Positions 16,517 through 24,460 of a stretch of 64,000 nt of DNA are shown piece by piece. Below the pieces are notes generated by a model, which did no database searches, was not told where the DNA came from, and was given only the letters and a program-made list of their open reading frames with translations. The DNA comes from Streptomyces physcomitrii (lineage in GTDB: Bacteria > Actinomycetota > Actinomycetes > Streptomycetales > Streptomycetaceae), in the NCBI RefSeq assembly GCF_012273655.1, contig NZ_JAAWWP010000022.1, positions 36,145 to 100,144 of the forward strand, written 5' to 3'. The first letter of the stretch is position 1; each line of letters opens with the position of its first letter. Position numbers and translations under genes: made by a program.

Positions 16517-18724
16517 CTACTGCACCACATGCCCCGGCACCTGCCCCGGCGCCTTCGCCCCCGCGGCGTCAGCCGGGGTCTCGGGCTCGCGGGCGACCGG
16601 GTGGCGCTGCCAGCCGTGGGCGCCGCGGGCCCGCAGCCAGTCGGTGGTCTCGTCGGCGGGCATGGCGGCGGCGACCAGCCAGCCCTGCACCGCGTCGCAG
16701 CCGAGGTCGCGCAGCCGCTCCCAGGTCTCGTCGTCCTCGACGCCCTCGGCGACCACCAGCAGTCCGAGCGAGTGGGCGAGGTCGAGGGTGCAGCGGACGA
16801 TCTCGGCGTCCTCGGCGTCGATGGCGAGCCGGGCCACGAAGGAGCGGTCGATCTTCAGCTCGCTGACCGGCAGCCGCCGCAGGTGGACCAGGGAGGAGTA
16901 GCCGGTGCCGAAGTCGTCCAGGGACATCTTGACGCCGTGCCCGGTGAGCCCGGCGAGGGTGTCGGCGGCGCGCTGCGGATCCTCCAGGAGGACGTGCTCG
17001 GTGATCTCCAGCTGGAGGGAGCCCGCGGGGACCCCGTGCCGGGCGAGCCGGGCGGCCACCGAGCCCGCGAAGCCGGGGGTGTGCACATCGCGCGGCGAGA
17101 CGTTGACGGCGACGGGGACGAACAGGCCCTGGGCGCGCCAGGCGGCGACCTGGGCGAGGGCGGTGTCGAGCACGTACTCGGTGAGGTGCGGCATCAGGCC
17201 GGAGGACTCGGCGATGGCGATGAACTCGTCCGGGGGCACGCTCCCGCGCTCCGGGTGCACCCAGCGGACCAGCGCCTCAAGACCCGCCACCTGTCCGTCG
17301 AAGCGGACCTTGGGCTGGTAGTGCAGGGCGACTTCGCGGGCGTCGAGGGCGCGGCGCAGGTCGCCGAGGAGGCCGAGCCGGTCGGGGGTGTTGGAGTCCC
17401 GCTTGGACTCGTACACCTCGACGCCGGTGCGGTCGCGCTTGGCCTGGTACATGGCGACGTCCGCCCGGCGCAGCAGTCCCTCCGCGTCGGCGGCGTGGTC
17501 CGGGAAGACGGCGAGCCCGGCGCTGGCCTCCAGGACGAGGGTGAGCCCGTCGAGGTCGAGCGGGGAGCCGAGGGCGGCGACGACGGAGCGGGCGATCCGG
17601 GTGGCGGAGGTGGTGGAGTCGGCGACCGGCAGCAGTACCGCGAACTCGTCGCCGCCGAGCCGGGCCGCCTCGGCGCCGCCGGGGAGCGCGAGCCGCAGCC
17701 GGTCGGCGATCTGGAGCAGCAGCCGGTCGCCGGCGAGGTGGCCGAGGGTGTCGTTGACCGCGCGGAAGCGGTCCAGGTCGATGAGTAAGAGCGCGCTGCG
17801 GGCGCCGAGGCGTTCGGCCTCGTCGAGCGCGGCCCAGGTGCGTTCGAGCAGCCAGGCCCGGTTGGGGAGCCCGGTGAGCGGGTCGCGCAGTTGTTCCTCG
17901 GCGCGGGCGTGGGCGATCCACAGGGTGGAGTCGAGGGCGATCAGCGGGACGGCGAACAGCGGCAGGAGCACGGGCCGGGCGACGGCGACCACGCAGATCA
18001 GCGGGGCGATGCCGAGCAGGGCGGTGGCGACGACGCCCTGCCGGGTCAGGGTGGCGCGCAGCGGGTTGGTGAGCTCTCCGCCGCCGGGCATCCGCACCGC
18101 CCACAGGATGCCGCGGGTGACGGCGAGGTAGGCGACCGCGACCAGGACGAGCAGCGGCACGGTCAGGGTGTCCCAGCCCGCGGGGTCCCAGGGGGTCTCG
18201 ACGGCGGGCACCCGGCCGAAGGCCCACAGCAGCAGGCCGCCGACCGCGATGCCGAGGATGTCGGCCGCGCCCTGGACCAGGCTCTGGCCCCAGTGCTGGT
18301 GGCGGGCGAGGGCGACCAGGACGACCACCGCGAGGCTGACCATCCCGGCGGGCGCCCAGCCGTAGAGCAGGAGCACCGCGAGGGTGAGCGCGGCGCCCGA
18401 ACCGGTCGCGCCCCACCAGCGGTTGCGGCCGAGGGCGACCCGGTGCCCGACGAGGGTGCCGGTGAGCACGGCGAGGGCCCAGCCGGTGGTGCCGCCGGGG
18501 AAGAGGGCGTGGCCGCCGTGGAAGGCGCGGAGGATTCCGGCGCCGAGGACGGCGGCGGCGAGCAGCAGGACCGCGAGCGGGAGTGCAGCGCGAAGTCCGG
18601 TGCGGGGTACGCCGGTTGACGCGGCGGATGGTCGGTAGGGCCCCTCGGTGCGCGGGTGGGGGCGTTCGGATTCCGGGCGGCGCCGCAGCCACGAGTACGG
18701 GGCGGCGCTCTCGGTGGGTTCCAT
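16517..18724 (-). CDS. rmdB: Membrane GGDEF-EAL cyclic-di-GMP protein (RmdB-like)
   Basis: This 735-residue protein has an N-terminal membrane sensor with about eight to ten helices (residues 35-290), then a GGDEF domain with intact GGDEF in AARLGGDEFAVLLP. A C-terminal EAL domain carries GLEALVRWVHPERG, EITEH, DDFGTGYSS and KIDRSF. The intact EAL catalytic residues predict phosphodiesterase activity; the GGDEF domain may be active or GTP-regulatory. From its position beside ligA and gatC it matches S. coelicolor RmdB (SCO5495), a c-di-GMP phosphodiesterase affecting development. The ATG at 18722-18724 (MEPTESAAPYSWLRRR) is chosen over a longer frame with no coding character. Confidence 0.9.
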   Translation of the reverse strand: MEPTESAAPYSWLRRRPESERPHPRTEGPYRPSAASTGVPRTGLRAALPLAVLLLAAAVLGAGILRAFHGGHALFPGGTTGWALAVLTGTLVGHRVALGRNRWWGATGSGAALTLAVLLLYGWAPAGMVSLAVVVLVALARHQHWGQSLVQGAADILGIAVGGLLLWAFGRVPAVETPWDPAGWDTLTVPLLVLVAVAYLAVTRGILWAVRMPGGGELTNPLRATLTRQGVVATALLGIAPLICVVAVARPVLLPLFAVPLIALDSTLWIAHARAEEQLRDPLTGLPNRAWLLERTWAALDEAERLGARSALLLIDLDRFRAVNDTLGHLAGDRLLLQIADRLRLALPGGAEAARLGGDEFAVLLPVADSTTSATRIARSVVAALGSPLDLDGLTLVLEASAGLAVFPDHAADAEGLLRRADVAMYQAKRDRTGVEVYESKRDSNTPDRLGLLGDLRRALDAREVALHYQPKVRFDGQVAGLEALVRWVHPERGSVPPDEFIAIAESSGLMPHLTEYVLDTALAQVAAWRAQGLFVPVAVNVSPRDVHTPGFAGSVAARLARHGVPAGSLQLEITEHVLLEDPQRAADTLAGLTGHGVKMSLDDFGTGYSSLVHLRRLPVSELKIDRSFVARLAIDAEDAEIVRCTLDLAHSLGLLVVAEGVEDDETWERLRDLGCDAVQGWLVAAAMPADETTDWLRARGAHGWQRHPVAREPETPADAAGAKAPGQVPGHVVQ

Positions 18725-18924
18725 TCCCGTCCCTCTCACAGCCGGCGGTGCCCTCGCCACACGGTCCGTTCGGGTCGGCGGCACCTGTCGGCGCGTCAGG
18801 GCTGCCCGGCCCAGCGTCTCACTTCCCGCCGCGCCAACGGAGCCACGGCAGGCGCACACGTCAACAGTAGGCCTCCGAACGCATTCACGGGCAGCGGTCG
18901 CGGACGGTTGCCCGAATACAGTCC

Positions 18925-18964
18925 GGTCACCCGTATCACTCTGGTACGCGCGCTACGGGTGACC
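18925..18964 (-). terminator. Terminator downstream of ligA
   Basis: An 11-bp perfect inverted repeat (18925-18935 and 18954-18964) has an 18-nt loop. It begins about 20 bp past the ligA stop and probably ends the SDR, MetE-like, ligA transcript before rmdB. Confidence 0.65.
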
Positions 18965-18983
18965 TCCGACTGTGTGATTCCCC

Positions 18984-21173
18984 CTACTCCTCCGCGGGAA
19001 GCGCGGCCTCGGCCGCGGCTTTGGGCCCCTCGGTCAGCAGGACGGCGAATCCGGCCTCGTCGAGCACCGGGACCTTCAGCTGCATCGCCTTGTCGTACTT
19101 GGATCCCGGGCTGTCCCCGACGACCACGAAGGCGGTCTTCTTGGAGACGGATCCGGTCACCTTGGCGCCCTGTTCCTGGAGGGCTTCCTTGGCTCCGTCG
19201 CGGGTGTGCGAGGCCAGCGTGCCGGTGACCACCACGGTCAGGCCCGCCAGCGGGCGGGGGCCCTCCTCCTCGCCGGAGCCCTCCTCCTCCATCCGGACGC
19301 CTGCTTCGCGCCACTTGCGCAGGATCTCGCGGTGCCAGTCCTCGGCGAACCACTGCTTGAGCGAGGCGGCGATGATCCCGCCCACGCCCTCGGTGTCGGC
19401 CAGCTCCTCCTCGGTGGCCTGTTCGATACGGTCGATCGACCGGAACTCGCGGGCCAGCGCCTCCGCGGCGACCGGTCCGACGTGCCGGATGGAGAGTCCG
19501 GTCAGCACCCGGGCGAGCGGGCGGGCCTTGGCGGCGGCGATGTTCTCCAGCATGGCGAGGGCGTTCTTCTTCGCCTCGCCCTGCTGGTTGGCGAAGACCG
19601 TGACGACCTTCTCCTCGCCGGTCTTGGGGTCCCGCTTGGGCAGTCCGCTGTCCTGGTCGAGGACGTACGCCTTGATCGGGAGGAGCTGGTCGACGGTGAG
19701 GCCGAAGAGGTCGCCCTCGTCGGTGAGCGGCGGGGTGGCGGGCTCCAGGGGTCTGGTGAGCGCGGCCGCGGCGACATAGCCGAAGTGCTCGATGTCGAAG
19801 GACTTGCGGCCGCCGAGGTAGAACAGCCGCTCCCGCAACTGGGCGGGGCAGGTGCGGGCGTTGGGGCAGCGCAGGTCGACGTCGCCCTCCTTCATGGCCC
19901 GCAGCGCGGTGCCGCACTCGGGGCACTCGGCCGGCATCACGAAGGCGTGCTCGCTGCCGTCCCGCAGGTCGGCGACCGGCCCGAGGATCTCCGGGATGAC
20001 GTCACCGGCCTTGCGCAGCACCACGGTGTCGCCGATCAGTACGCCCTTGGCCTTGACGACGTCCTGGTTGTGCAGGGTGGCGAACTCGACCTCGGAGCCC
20101 GCCACGGTGACCGGCTCGACCTGCGCGTAGGGCGTCACGCGCCCGGTGCGGCCGACCCCCACCCGGATGTTGACCAGCTTGGTGTTGACCTCCTCCGGCG
20201 CGTACTTCCAGGCGATGGCCCAGCGCGGGGCGCGGGAGGTGGAGCCGAGGCGGCCCTGGAGCGGGATCTCGTCGAGCTTGACGACGACGCCGTCGATCTC
20301 GTGCTCCACGGAGTGCCGGTTCTCCCCGAAGTGGGCGATGAACTCCCGCACTCCGTCGAGGGAGTCGACGACCTTGTTGTGCCGGGCGGTGGGCAGCCCC
20401 CACTCGTGGAGCAGCGCGTAGGCCTCGGACAGGCGGGTCAGCTCCAGGCCCTCGTGGGCGCCGATGCCGTGCACCACCATGTGCAGCGGGAGGGTGGCGG
20501 TCACCCTCGGGTCCTTCTGGCGCAGCGAGCCGGAGGCGGAGTTGCGCGGGTTGGCGTAGGGCTTCTCGCCCGCCTCGACCCGGCGGGCGTTCAGCTCCTG
20601 GAAGGCCTCCATCGGGAAGTAGACCTCGCCGCGGATCTCCACCAGGTCGGGGACGCGCTCGCCGTGCAGGCGGTGCGGGATCTCCGCGATGGTGCGCACA
20701 TTGGGGGTGATGTCCTCGCCGGTGCGGCCGTCGCCGCGGGTGGCCGCCCGGGTGAGCCTGCCCCCTTCGTAGGTGAGGTTGACCGCGAGCCCGTCGACCT
20801 TCAGCTCGCACAGGAAGTGGTGCGCGCCGCCCTCCAGGTCCTTGGCCACGCGCTCGGCCCAGGTGGCGAGTTCGGCATCGTCGAAGGCGTTGTCCAGGGA
20901 GAGCATGCGCCGGCGGTGCTGGACCGCGGTCAGCTCGGTCTCGTAGGCGCCGGAGACCTTCTGGGTCGGGGAGTCGGGGGTGCGCAGACCCGGGTGCTCC
21001 TCCTCCAGGGCCTCCAGGCGGCGCATCAGGGTATCGAACTCCGCGTCGGAGACGACGGGCTGGTCCTTTACGTAGTACCGGAAGCGGTGCTCCTCGATCT
21101 GCTCGGCGAGCTGCGCGTGCTGCTCCCGTGCCTCGGCGGGCACATCCATGGGCTGTGCTTGCTGGCCGGCCAC
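18984..21173 (-). CDS. ligA: NAD-dependent DNA ligase
   Basis: LigA seals nicks in replication and repair, using NAD+ to adenylate the active-site lysine. The 729-residue protein has domain Ia (HRFRYYVKDQPVVSDAEFD), the KxDG motif CELKVDGLAVNL (K125), the OB fold and a four-cysteine zinc finger (CPECG and CPNARTCPAQL). HhH repeats and a C-terminal BRCT domain (LAGLTVVVTGTL) follow. About 20 residues around 475-510 (ALTRPLEPATPPLTDEGD) form an insert seen in other actinobacterial ligases. The GTG at 21171-21173 is used; an ATG nine codons in is possible. The MetE-like gene ends 15 bp upstream, so the two are co-transcribed. Confidence 0.96.
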   Translation of the reverse strand: MAGQQAQPMDVPAEAREQHAQLAEQIEEHRFRYYVKDQPVVSDAEFDTLMRRLEALEEEHPGLRTPDSPTQKVSGAYETELTAVQHRRRMLSLDNAFDDAELATWAERVAKDLEGGAHHFLCELKVDGLAVNLTYEGGRLTRAATRGDGRTGEDITPNVRTIAEIPHRLHGERVPDLVEIRGEVYFPMEAFQELNARRVEAGEKPYANPRNSASGSLRQKDPRVTATLPLHMVVHGIGAHEGLELTRLSEAYALLHEWGLPTARHNKVVDSLDGVREFIAHFGENRHSVEHEIDGVVVKLDEIPLQGRLGSTSRAPRWAIAWKYAPEEVNTKLVNIRVGVGRTGRVTPYAQVEPVTVAGSEVEFATLHNQDVVKAKGVLIGDTVVLRKAGDVIPEILGPVADLRDGSEHAFVMPAECPECGTALRAMKEGDVDLRCPNARTCPAQLRERLFYLGGRKSFDIEHFGYVAAAALTRPLEPATPPLTDEGDLFGLTVDQLLPIKAYVLDQDSGLPKRDPKTGEEKVVTVFANQQGEAKKNALAMLENIAAAKARPLARVLTGLSIRHVGPVAAEALAREFRSIDRIEQATEEELADTEGVGGIIAASLKQWFAEDWHREILRKWREAGVRMEEEGSGEEEGPRPLAGLTVVVTGTLASHTRDGAKEALQEQGAKVTGSVSKKTAFVVVGDSPGSKYDKAMQLKVPVLDEAGFAVLLTEGPKAAAEAALPAEE

Positions 21174-21188
21174 CGTCTAGTCCTCCCG

Positions 21189-22232
21189 TTACTCAGGGTT
21201 GTCCGCGAGAGATCTCGCCGCCCGGACGCAGTGGGCGAGCGCCTGGCGCGCGTACGCCGGGGAGGCCCCCGCGAGTCCGCAGGCGGGGGTCACCACGACG
21301 GCGCGCGCGAGCAGGCCCGGGTCGAGCCCCAGCCTGCGCCACAACGTCCTGACCCCCCTGACGCTACCGGCCGGGTCTGACAATGCGGTCGCCCCGGACT
21401 CCGACACGGGCCCCTGCGCGGGCACCACCCCGGCGAGGAGCCGGGTGCCGCTCTCGACCGCCTCACCGAGCGTCTCGTCGTCACGTTCGGTGAGCAGGGC
21501 GGCGTCGAAGGAGACGGCGGCGGCGCCCGCGCGGCGCAGCAGCGCGAAGGGGACGTCCGGCGCGCAGGAGTGCACCGCCACCCGCCCCGGGGTGTGGACG
21601 CCGATCACCTCGCGCAGGGTGCCCTCGACCAGCTGGCGGTCGACCGCGCGGTGGGTGCGGTAGCCGCTCGCGGTACGCACCTGCCCGCGCAGCACCGCGG
21701 TCAGCGAGGGCTCGTCGAGCTGGAGCACCAACTCGGCGCCGGGGACGCGGCGTCGCACCTCCGCGAGGTGGCCGCGCAGCCCCTCGGCGAGGGAGGCCGC
21801 GAGGTCCCGGCAGGCGCCGGGGTCGGAGAGCGCCGCCTCGCCGCCGCGCAGCTCCAGGGCGGCGGCCAGCGTCCAGGGCCCGACGGCCTGCACCTTCAGC
21901 GGCCCCTGGTAGCCCTGGGTGAACTCCTCCAGGGCGTCGAGGTCCTCGCCGAGCCAGGAGCGGGCCCGGCGGGTGTCGGCGCCGGGGTGGTCACCGATCC
22001 GCCAGCCGCTCGGCTCGACCCGGGCGTACAGCTCGACCAGGAGGCCCGCGGTCCGGCCGATCATGTCGGCTCCGGGGCCCCGGGCGGGCAGTTCGGGCAG
22101 GTGCGGCATGCCCCGGCCGGACTCGAAACTACCGGTCACGGTCTTGGCCGCCTCCCGGGCGTCGCCGCCGGGCAGGGATCCGATGCCGGTGGCGGGGACC
22201 ACCGGGAACTCGTTCTTCTCGCTCACGCTCAC
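21189..22232 (-). CDS. Cobalamin-independent methionine synthase-like (MetE C-domain) protein
   Basis: This 347-residue protein has the UROD/MetE barrel: PVVPATGIGSLPGGDAREAA, then GPWTLAAALEL, LVLQLDEPSLTAVL, VHSCAPDVPFALL and VVVTPACGLAG. The DEP, H-x-C and late cysteine motifs are the zinc ligands of methionine synthases, but the protein is half the length of MetE and has no folate-binding N-half. Such stand-alone proteins probably transfer a methyl group from an unknown donor or have another thiol chemistry. The GTG at 22230-22232 is used; a second GTG two codons in is possible. It is in a tight cluster with the SDR gene upstream (23 bp) and ligA downstream (15 bp). Confidence 0.8.
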   Translation of the reverse strand: MSVSEKNEFPVVPATGIGSLPGGDAREAAKTVTGSFESGRGMPHLPELPARGPGADMIGRTAGLLVELYARVEPSGWRIGDHPGADTRRARSWLGEDLDALEEFTQGYQGPLKVQAVGPWTLAAALELRGGEAALSDPGACRDLAASLAEGLRGHLAEVRRRVPGAELVLQLDEPSLTAVLRGQVRTASGYRTHRAVDRQLVEGTLREVIGVHTPGRVAVHSCAPDVPFALLRRAGAAAVSFDAALLTERDDETLGEAVESGTRLLAGVVPAQGPVSESGATALSDPAGSVRGVRTLWRRLGLDPGLLARAVVVTPACGLAGASPAYARQALAHCVRAARSLADNPE

Positions 22233-22255
22233 GCCCGAAGCGTACGTAACCCCGC

Positions 22256-22945
22256 TCAGCGCCCGGGCCGCACCGTCAGGTCGTTGACCTCGGCGTCGCG
22301 CGGCAGGTCGAGGGCGGCGAGCACCGCGGTGGCCACCGACTCGGGGTCGATCCAGCGGGCGGGGTCGTACTCCTTGCCCTCCTGCTGGTGGACCTTGGCC
22401 TGCATGGGGCTCGCGGTGCGCCCCGGGTAGACGGAGGTGACGCGCACCCCGTTGCCGTGCTCCTCGCCGCGCAGCGAGTCGGCGAGGGCCTTGAGGCCGT
22501 GCTTGGAGGCGGCGTAGGCGGACCAGTCGGGGTGGGCGTTGAGTCCCGCCCCGGAGTTGACGAAGACCACCTGGCCCTGGGCGAGGCGGAGTTGGGGCAG
22601 GAAGTGCCGGGTGAGCTCGGCGGGGGCGATGAGGTTGACGTTGAGCTGGTGGCGCCAGGTCCTGGGGGTGAGTTCGCCGACCGGGCCGAGGTCGACGACG
22701 CCCGCGACATGCAGCAGGGAGTCGACGCGGTCGGGCAGCGACTGGTGCGAGAAGGCCCAGGACAGCTTGTCGGGGTCGGCCAGGTCCCCGACCAGGGTGC
22801 GGGCCCCCGGGTGCGCGGCGGCGAGTTCCTTGGCGCGGCCCGCGTCCCGGGCGAGCAGGACGAGGTCGTCGCCCCGCGCGTGCAGGCGGCGGGCGAGGGC
22901 GGCGCCGATGCCGGAACCGGCGCCGGTGATCACATGAGTAGGCAT
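22256..22945 (-). CDS. Short-chain dehydrogenase/reductase
   Basis: This 229-residue SDR has the nucleotide-binding TGAGSGIG near the start, an acidic turn (GDLADPDK), NSGAG and the catalytic YAASK. It should oxidise or reduce a small alcohol or ketone with NAD(P)H. The substrate is not readable. It is followed by the MetE-like gene and ligA in the same direction. Confidence 0.9.
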   Translation of the reverse strand: MPTHVITGAGSGIGAALARRLHARGDDLVLLARDAGRAKELAAAHPGARTLVGDLADPDKLSWAFSHQSLPDRVDSLLHVAGVVDLGPVGELTPRTWRHQLNVNLIAPAELTRHFLPQLRLAQGQVVFVNSGAGLNAHPDWSAYAASKHGLKALADSLRGEEHGNGVRVTSVYPGRTASPMQAKVHQQEGKEYDPARWIDPESVATAVLAALDLPRDAEVNDLTVRPGR

Positions 22946-23018
22946 GGGGCCATGCTCGCACCCGGCGCGCGCGGACCCGCCCTCCCTTCCGCCGGGCCCG
23001 CGGCGGGGGCAGCCGCCG

Positions 23019-23558
23019 TCACTGCTGCCCCGCCCCTTCCTCCAGGTAGGCGAGGGCGCCGACCGGTTCCTCGGCGAAGAAGACCAGCTCGGTCAGCGGC
23101 CGGTGCAGGAAGCCCTCCTGGTCCATGCGCAGGAACTGCTCGCGCAGCCCGTCGTAGAAGCCCGCGGAGTTGAGCAGGACCACCGGCTTGTCGTGGTGGC
23201 CGTGCTTCTTGAGTTCGAGTATGTCGGTGGCCTCGTCGAGGGTGCCCATCCCGCCGACCATGATCACCACGGCGTCGGCCTTGGCCAGCAGCAGCGCCTT
23301 GCGCTCGGCGAGGTCGCGGGCGATCACCATCTCGTCCACGCCGGTACGCGCCTTGGCGGAGAGGAATTCGACGCTGACGCCGACCAGGCGGCCGCCCTCG
23401 GAGGCGGCCGCGTCGGCGACCACCTTCATCAGGCCGCTGTCGGAGCCGCCCCAGACCAGGGTGTGCCCGCCGCGGGCGAGCAGTTCGCCGAACTCGCGGG
23501 CCGGGCCGGTGTACCGCTCGTCGAGGTCGGCGGCGGAGAGGAAGACGCAGATGTTCAT
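23019..23558 (-). CDS. LOG-family (TIGR00730-like) nucleotide-processing protein
   Basis: This 179-residue Rossmann-fold protein begins MNICVFLSAADLD and has TLVWGGSDSGLMKVVADAA and VIMVGGMGTLDEATDI. The latter is the LOG motif (usually PGGxGTxxE) with Val in place of Pro. Bacterial LOG proteins cleave ribose-5-phosphate from cytokinin-type or other nucleoside monophosphates. The usual catalytic Arg/Glu region appears in ERKALLL. The ATG at 23556-23558 is used; a GTG two codons earlier is possible. Confidence 0.85.
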   Translation of the reverse strand: MNICVFLSAADLDERYTGPAREFGELLARGGHTLVWGGSDSGLMKVVADAAASEGGRLVGVSVEFLSAKARTGVDEMVIARDLAERKALLLAKADAVVIMVGGMGTLDEATDILELKKHGHHDKPVVLLNSAGFYDGLREQFLRMDQEGFLHRPLTELVFFAEEPVGALAYLEEGAGQQ

Positions 23559-23600
23559 GGGCACACCGTACGAGCAGGTGCCGACAGACGGCAGGGACCC

Positions 23601-23649
23601 CGTACCGCCTGTGGAAAACTCTCCTCGTACCGCCTGTGGACAACTTTCC
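23601..23649. repeat. 25-bp tandem duplication carrying two DnaA-box-like sites
   Basis: Two near-identical 24-bp units start at 23601 and 23626. Each holds a DnaA-box-like nonamer on the minus strand: TTTTCCACA (complement of 23610-23618) and the exact actinobacterial consensus TTGTCCACA (complement of 23635-23643). They lie in the 255-bp stretch between the LOG gene and the DUF427 gene and could bind DnaA. Confidence 0.6.
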
Positions 23650-23813
23650 GCAGCCCCCGCCCGCCCCGCGGAAGGTCAGGAGCAGAAGGTCAGGAAAGCC
23701 GCGCCGAGGACAGGAAAAGGTCCGAGGGCCGACAGGCCGGGCCGGAACGGGAAGCTCCGCCGGGTCCCGGGTGCTCTACTGTCCACGAACACCCGACAGC
23801 GAAGGGCATCGCC

Positions 23814-24137
23814 GTGAGCGACGGACATACGATCACCATCGAGCAGGGCACCGAGCACGTCCGCGTGGTGCACGACGGGCAGGTGCTCGCCGAGAGCACC
23901 CGTCCGCTGGTGCTGAAGGAGACGGGCTGCCCGCCGCGGTTCTATCTGCCGCCCGAGGATGTGCGCACCGACCTCCTCGAAGCCTCCGACAGCCACTCCG
24001 TCTGCCCCTTCAAGGGCACCGCCTCCTACTGGTCGCTGCCGGGCGGCAAGGACGAGGTGTGGGGGTACCCGGAGCCGCTGGCCGAGGTCGCGGCGATCAA
24101 GGACCACTACTGCTTCTACGAGGTCCAGGTGGTCTGA
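23814..24137 (+). CDS. DUF427 domain protein
   Basis: This 107-residue protein has the DUF427 beta-barrel sequence: VRVVHDGQVLAESTRPLVLKE, PPRFYLPPEDV, CPFKGTASYWSL and YPEPLAEVAAIKDHYCFYE. The conserved C-P-F-K-G and W-x-Y-P are diagnostic. The biochemical role is unknown. The GTG at 23814-23816 has GAAGGG before it. A terminator-like hairpin follows at 24156. Confidence 0.9.
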   Translation: MSDGHTITIEQGTEHVRVVHDGQVLAESTRPLVLKETGCPPRFYLPPEDVRTDLLEASDSHSVCPFKGTASYWSLPGGKDEVWGYPEPLAEVAAIKDHYCFYEVQVV

Positions 24138-24155
24138 CCACCGCCCCGGATCCTG

Positions 24156-24194
24156 GTGCCGGGCGTCCGCGAACTCCTCGCGGGCGCCCGGCAC
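24156..24194 (+). terminator. Terminator after the DUF427 gene
   Basis: A 10-bp stem (GTGCCGGGCG at 24156 with its complement at 24185-24194) encloses a second small stem. It begins 18 bp after the stop codon. Confidence 0.7.
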
Positions 24195-24388
24195 TTGCGT
24201 CTCCCCGGGCTCCGGTGCACCCGGGTCGCGTACCGCCTCTTCTGTTACAGCGGTCCGTGCGTCCCGTGTCGCCGTGTTGAGCGATGTTGTCCGTCATATG
24301 AACAAGCACGGGGCCAAGGGGACAGGGGATACGAGAGCAGGCAAATGGGGCGTGACATGTGCGCGGCGGAGTGCGAGCGTCCTCGGCA

Positions 24389-24430
24389 GGCAAGGCACGA
24401 CACCTTGCCAGGCGGGCGGCCAGGCCGCCC
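24389..24430 (+). promoter_or_regulatory. Two hairpins in the leader of the metalloprotease gene
   Basis: GGCAAGG-7-CCTTGCC (24389-24409) and GGGCGGC-3-GCCGCCC (24414-24430) end 30 bp before the protease ATG, close to its AGGAG site. They may stabilise the leader or regulate translation. The rest of the 323-bp stretch 24138-24460 shows only the terminator at 24156 and no gene. Confidence 0.45.
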
Positions 24431-24460
24431 AACTCCCCACACCCCACAGGAGATTCCCCC

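Noticed and set aside
19206..21380. 724-codon plus-strand frame opposite ligA
   Set aside because: ligA is certain; the opposite frame is Gly/Gln/Arg-rich composition shadow.
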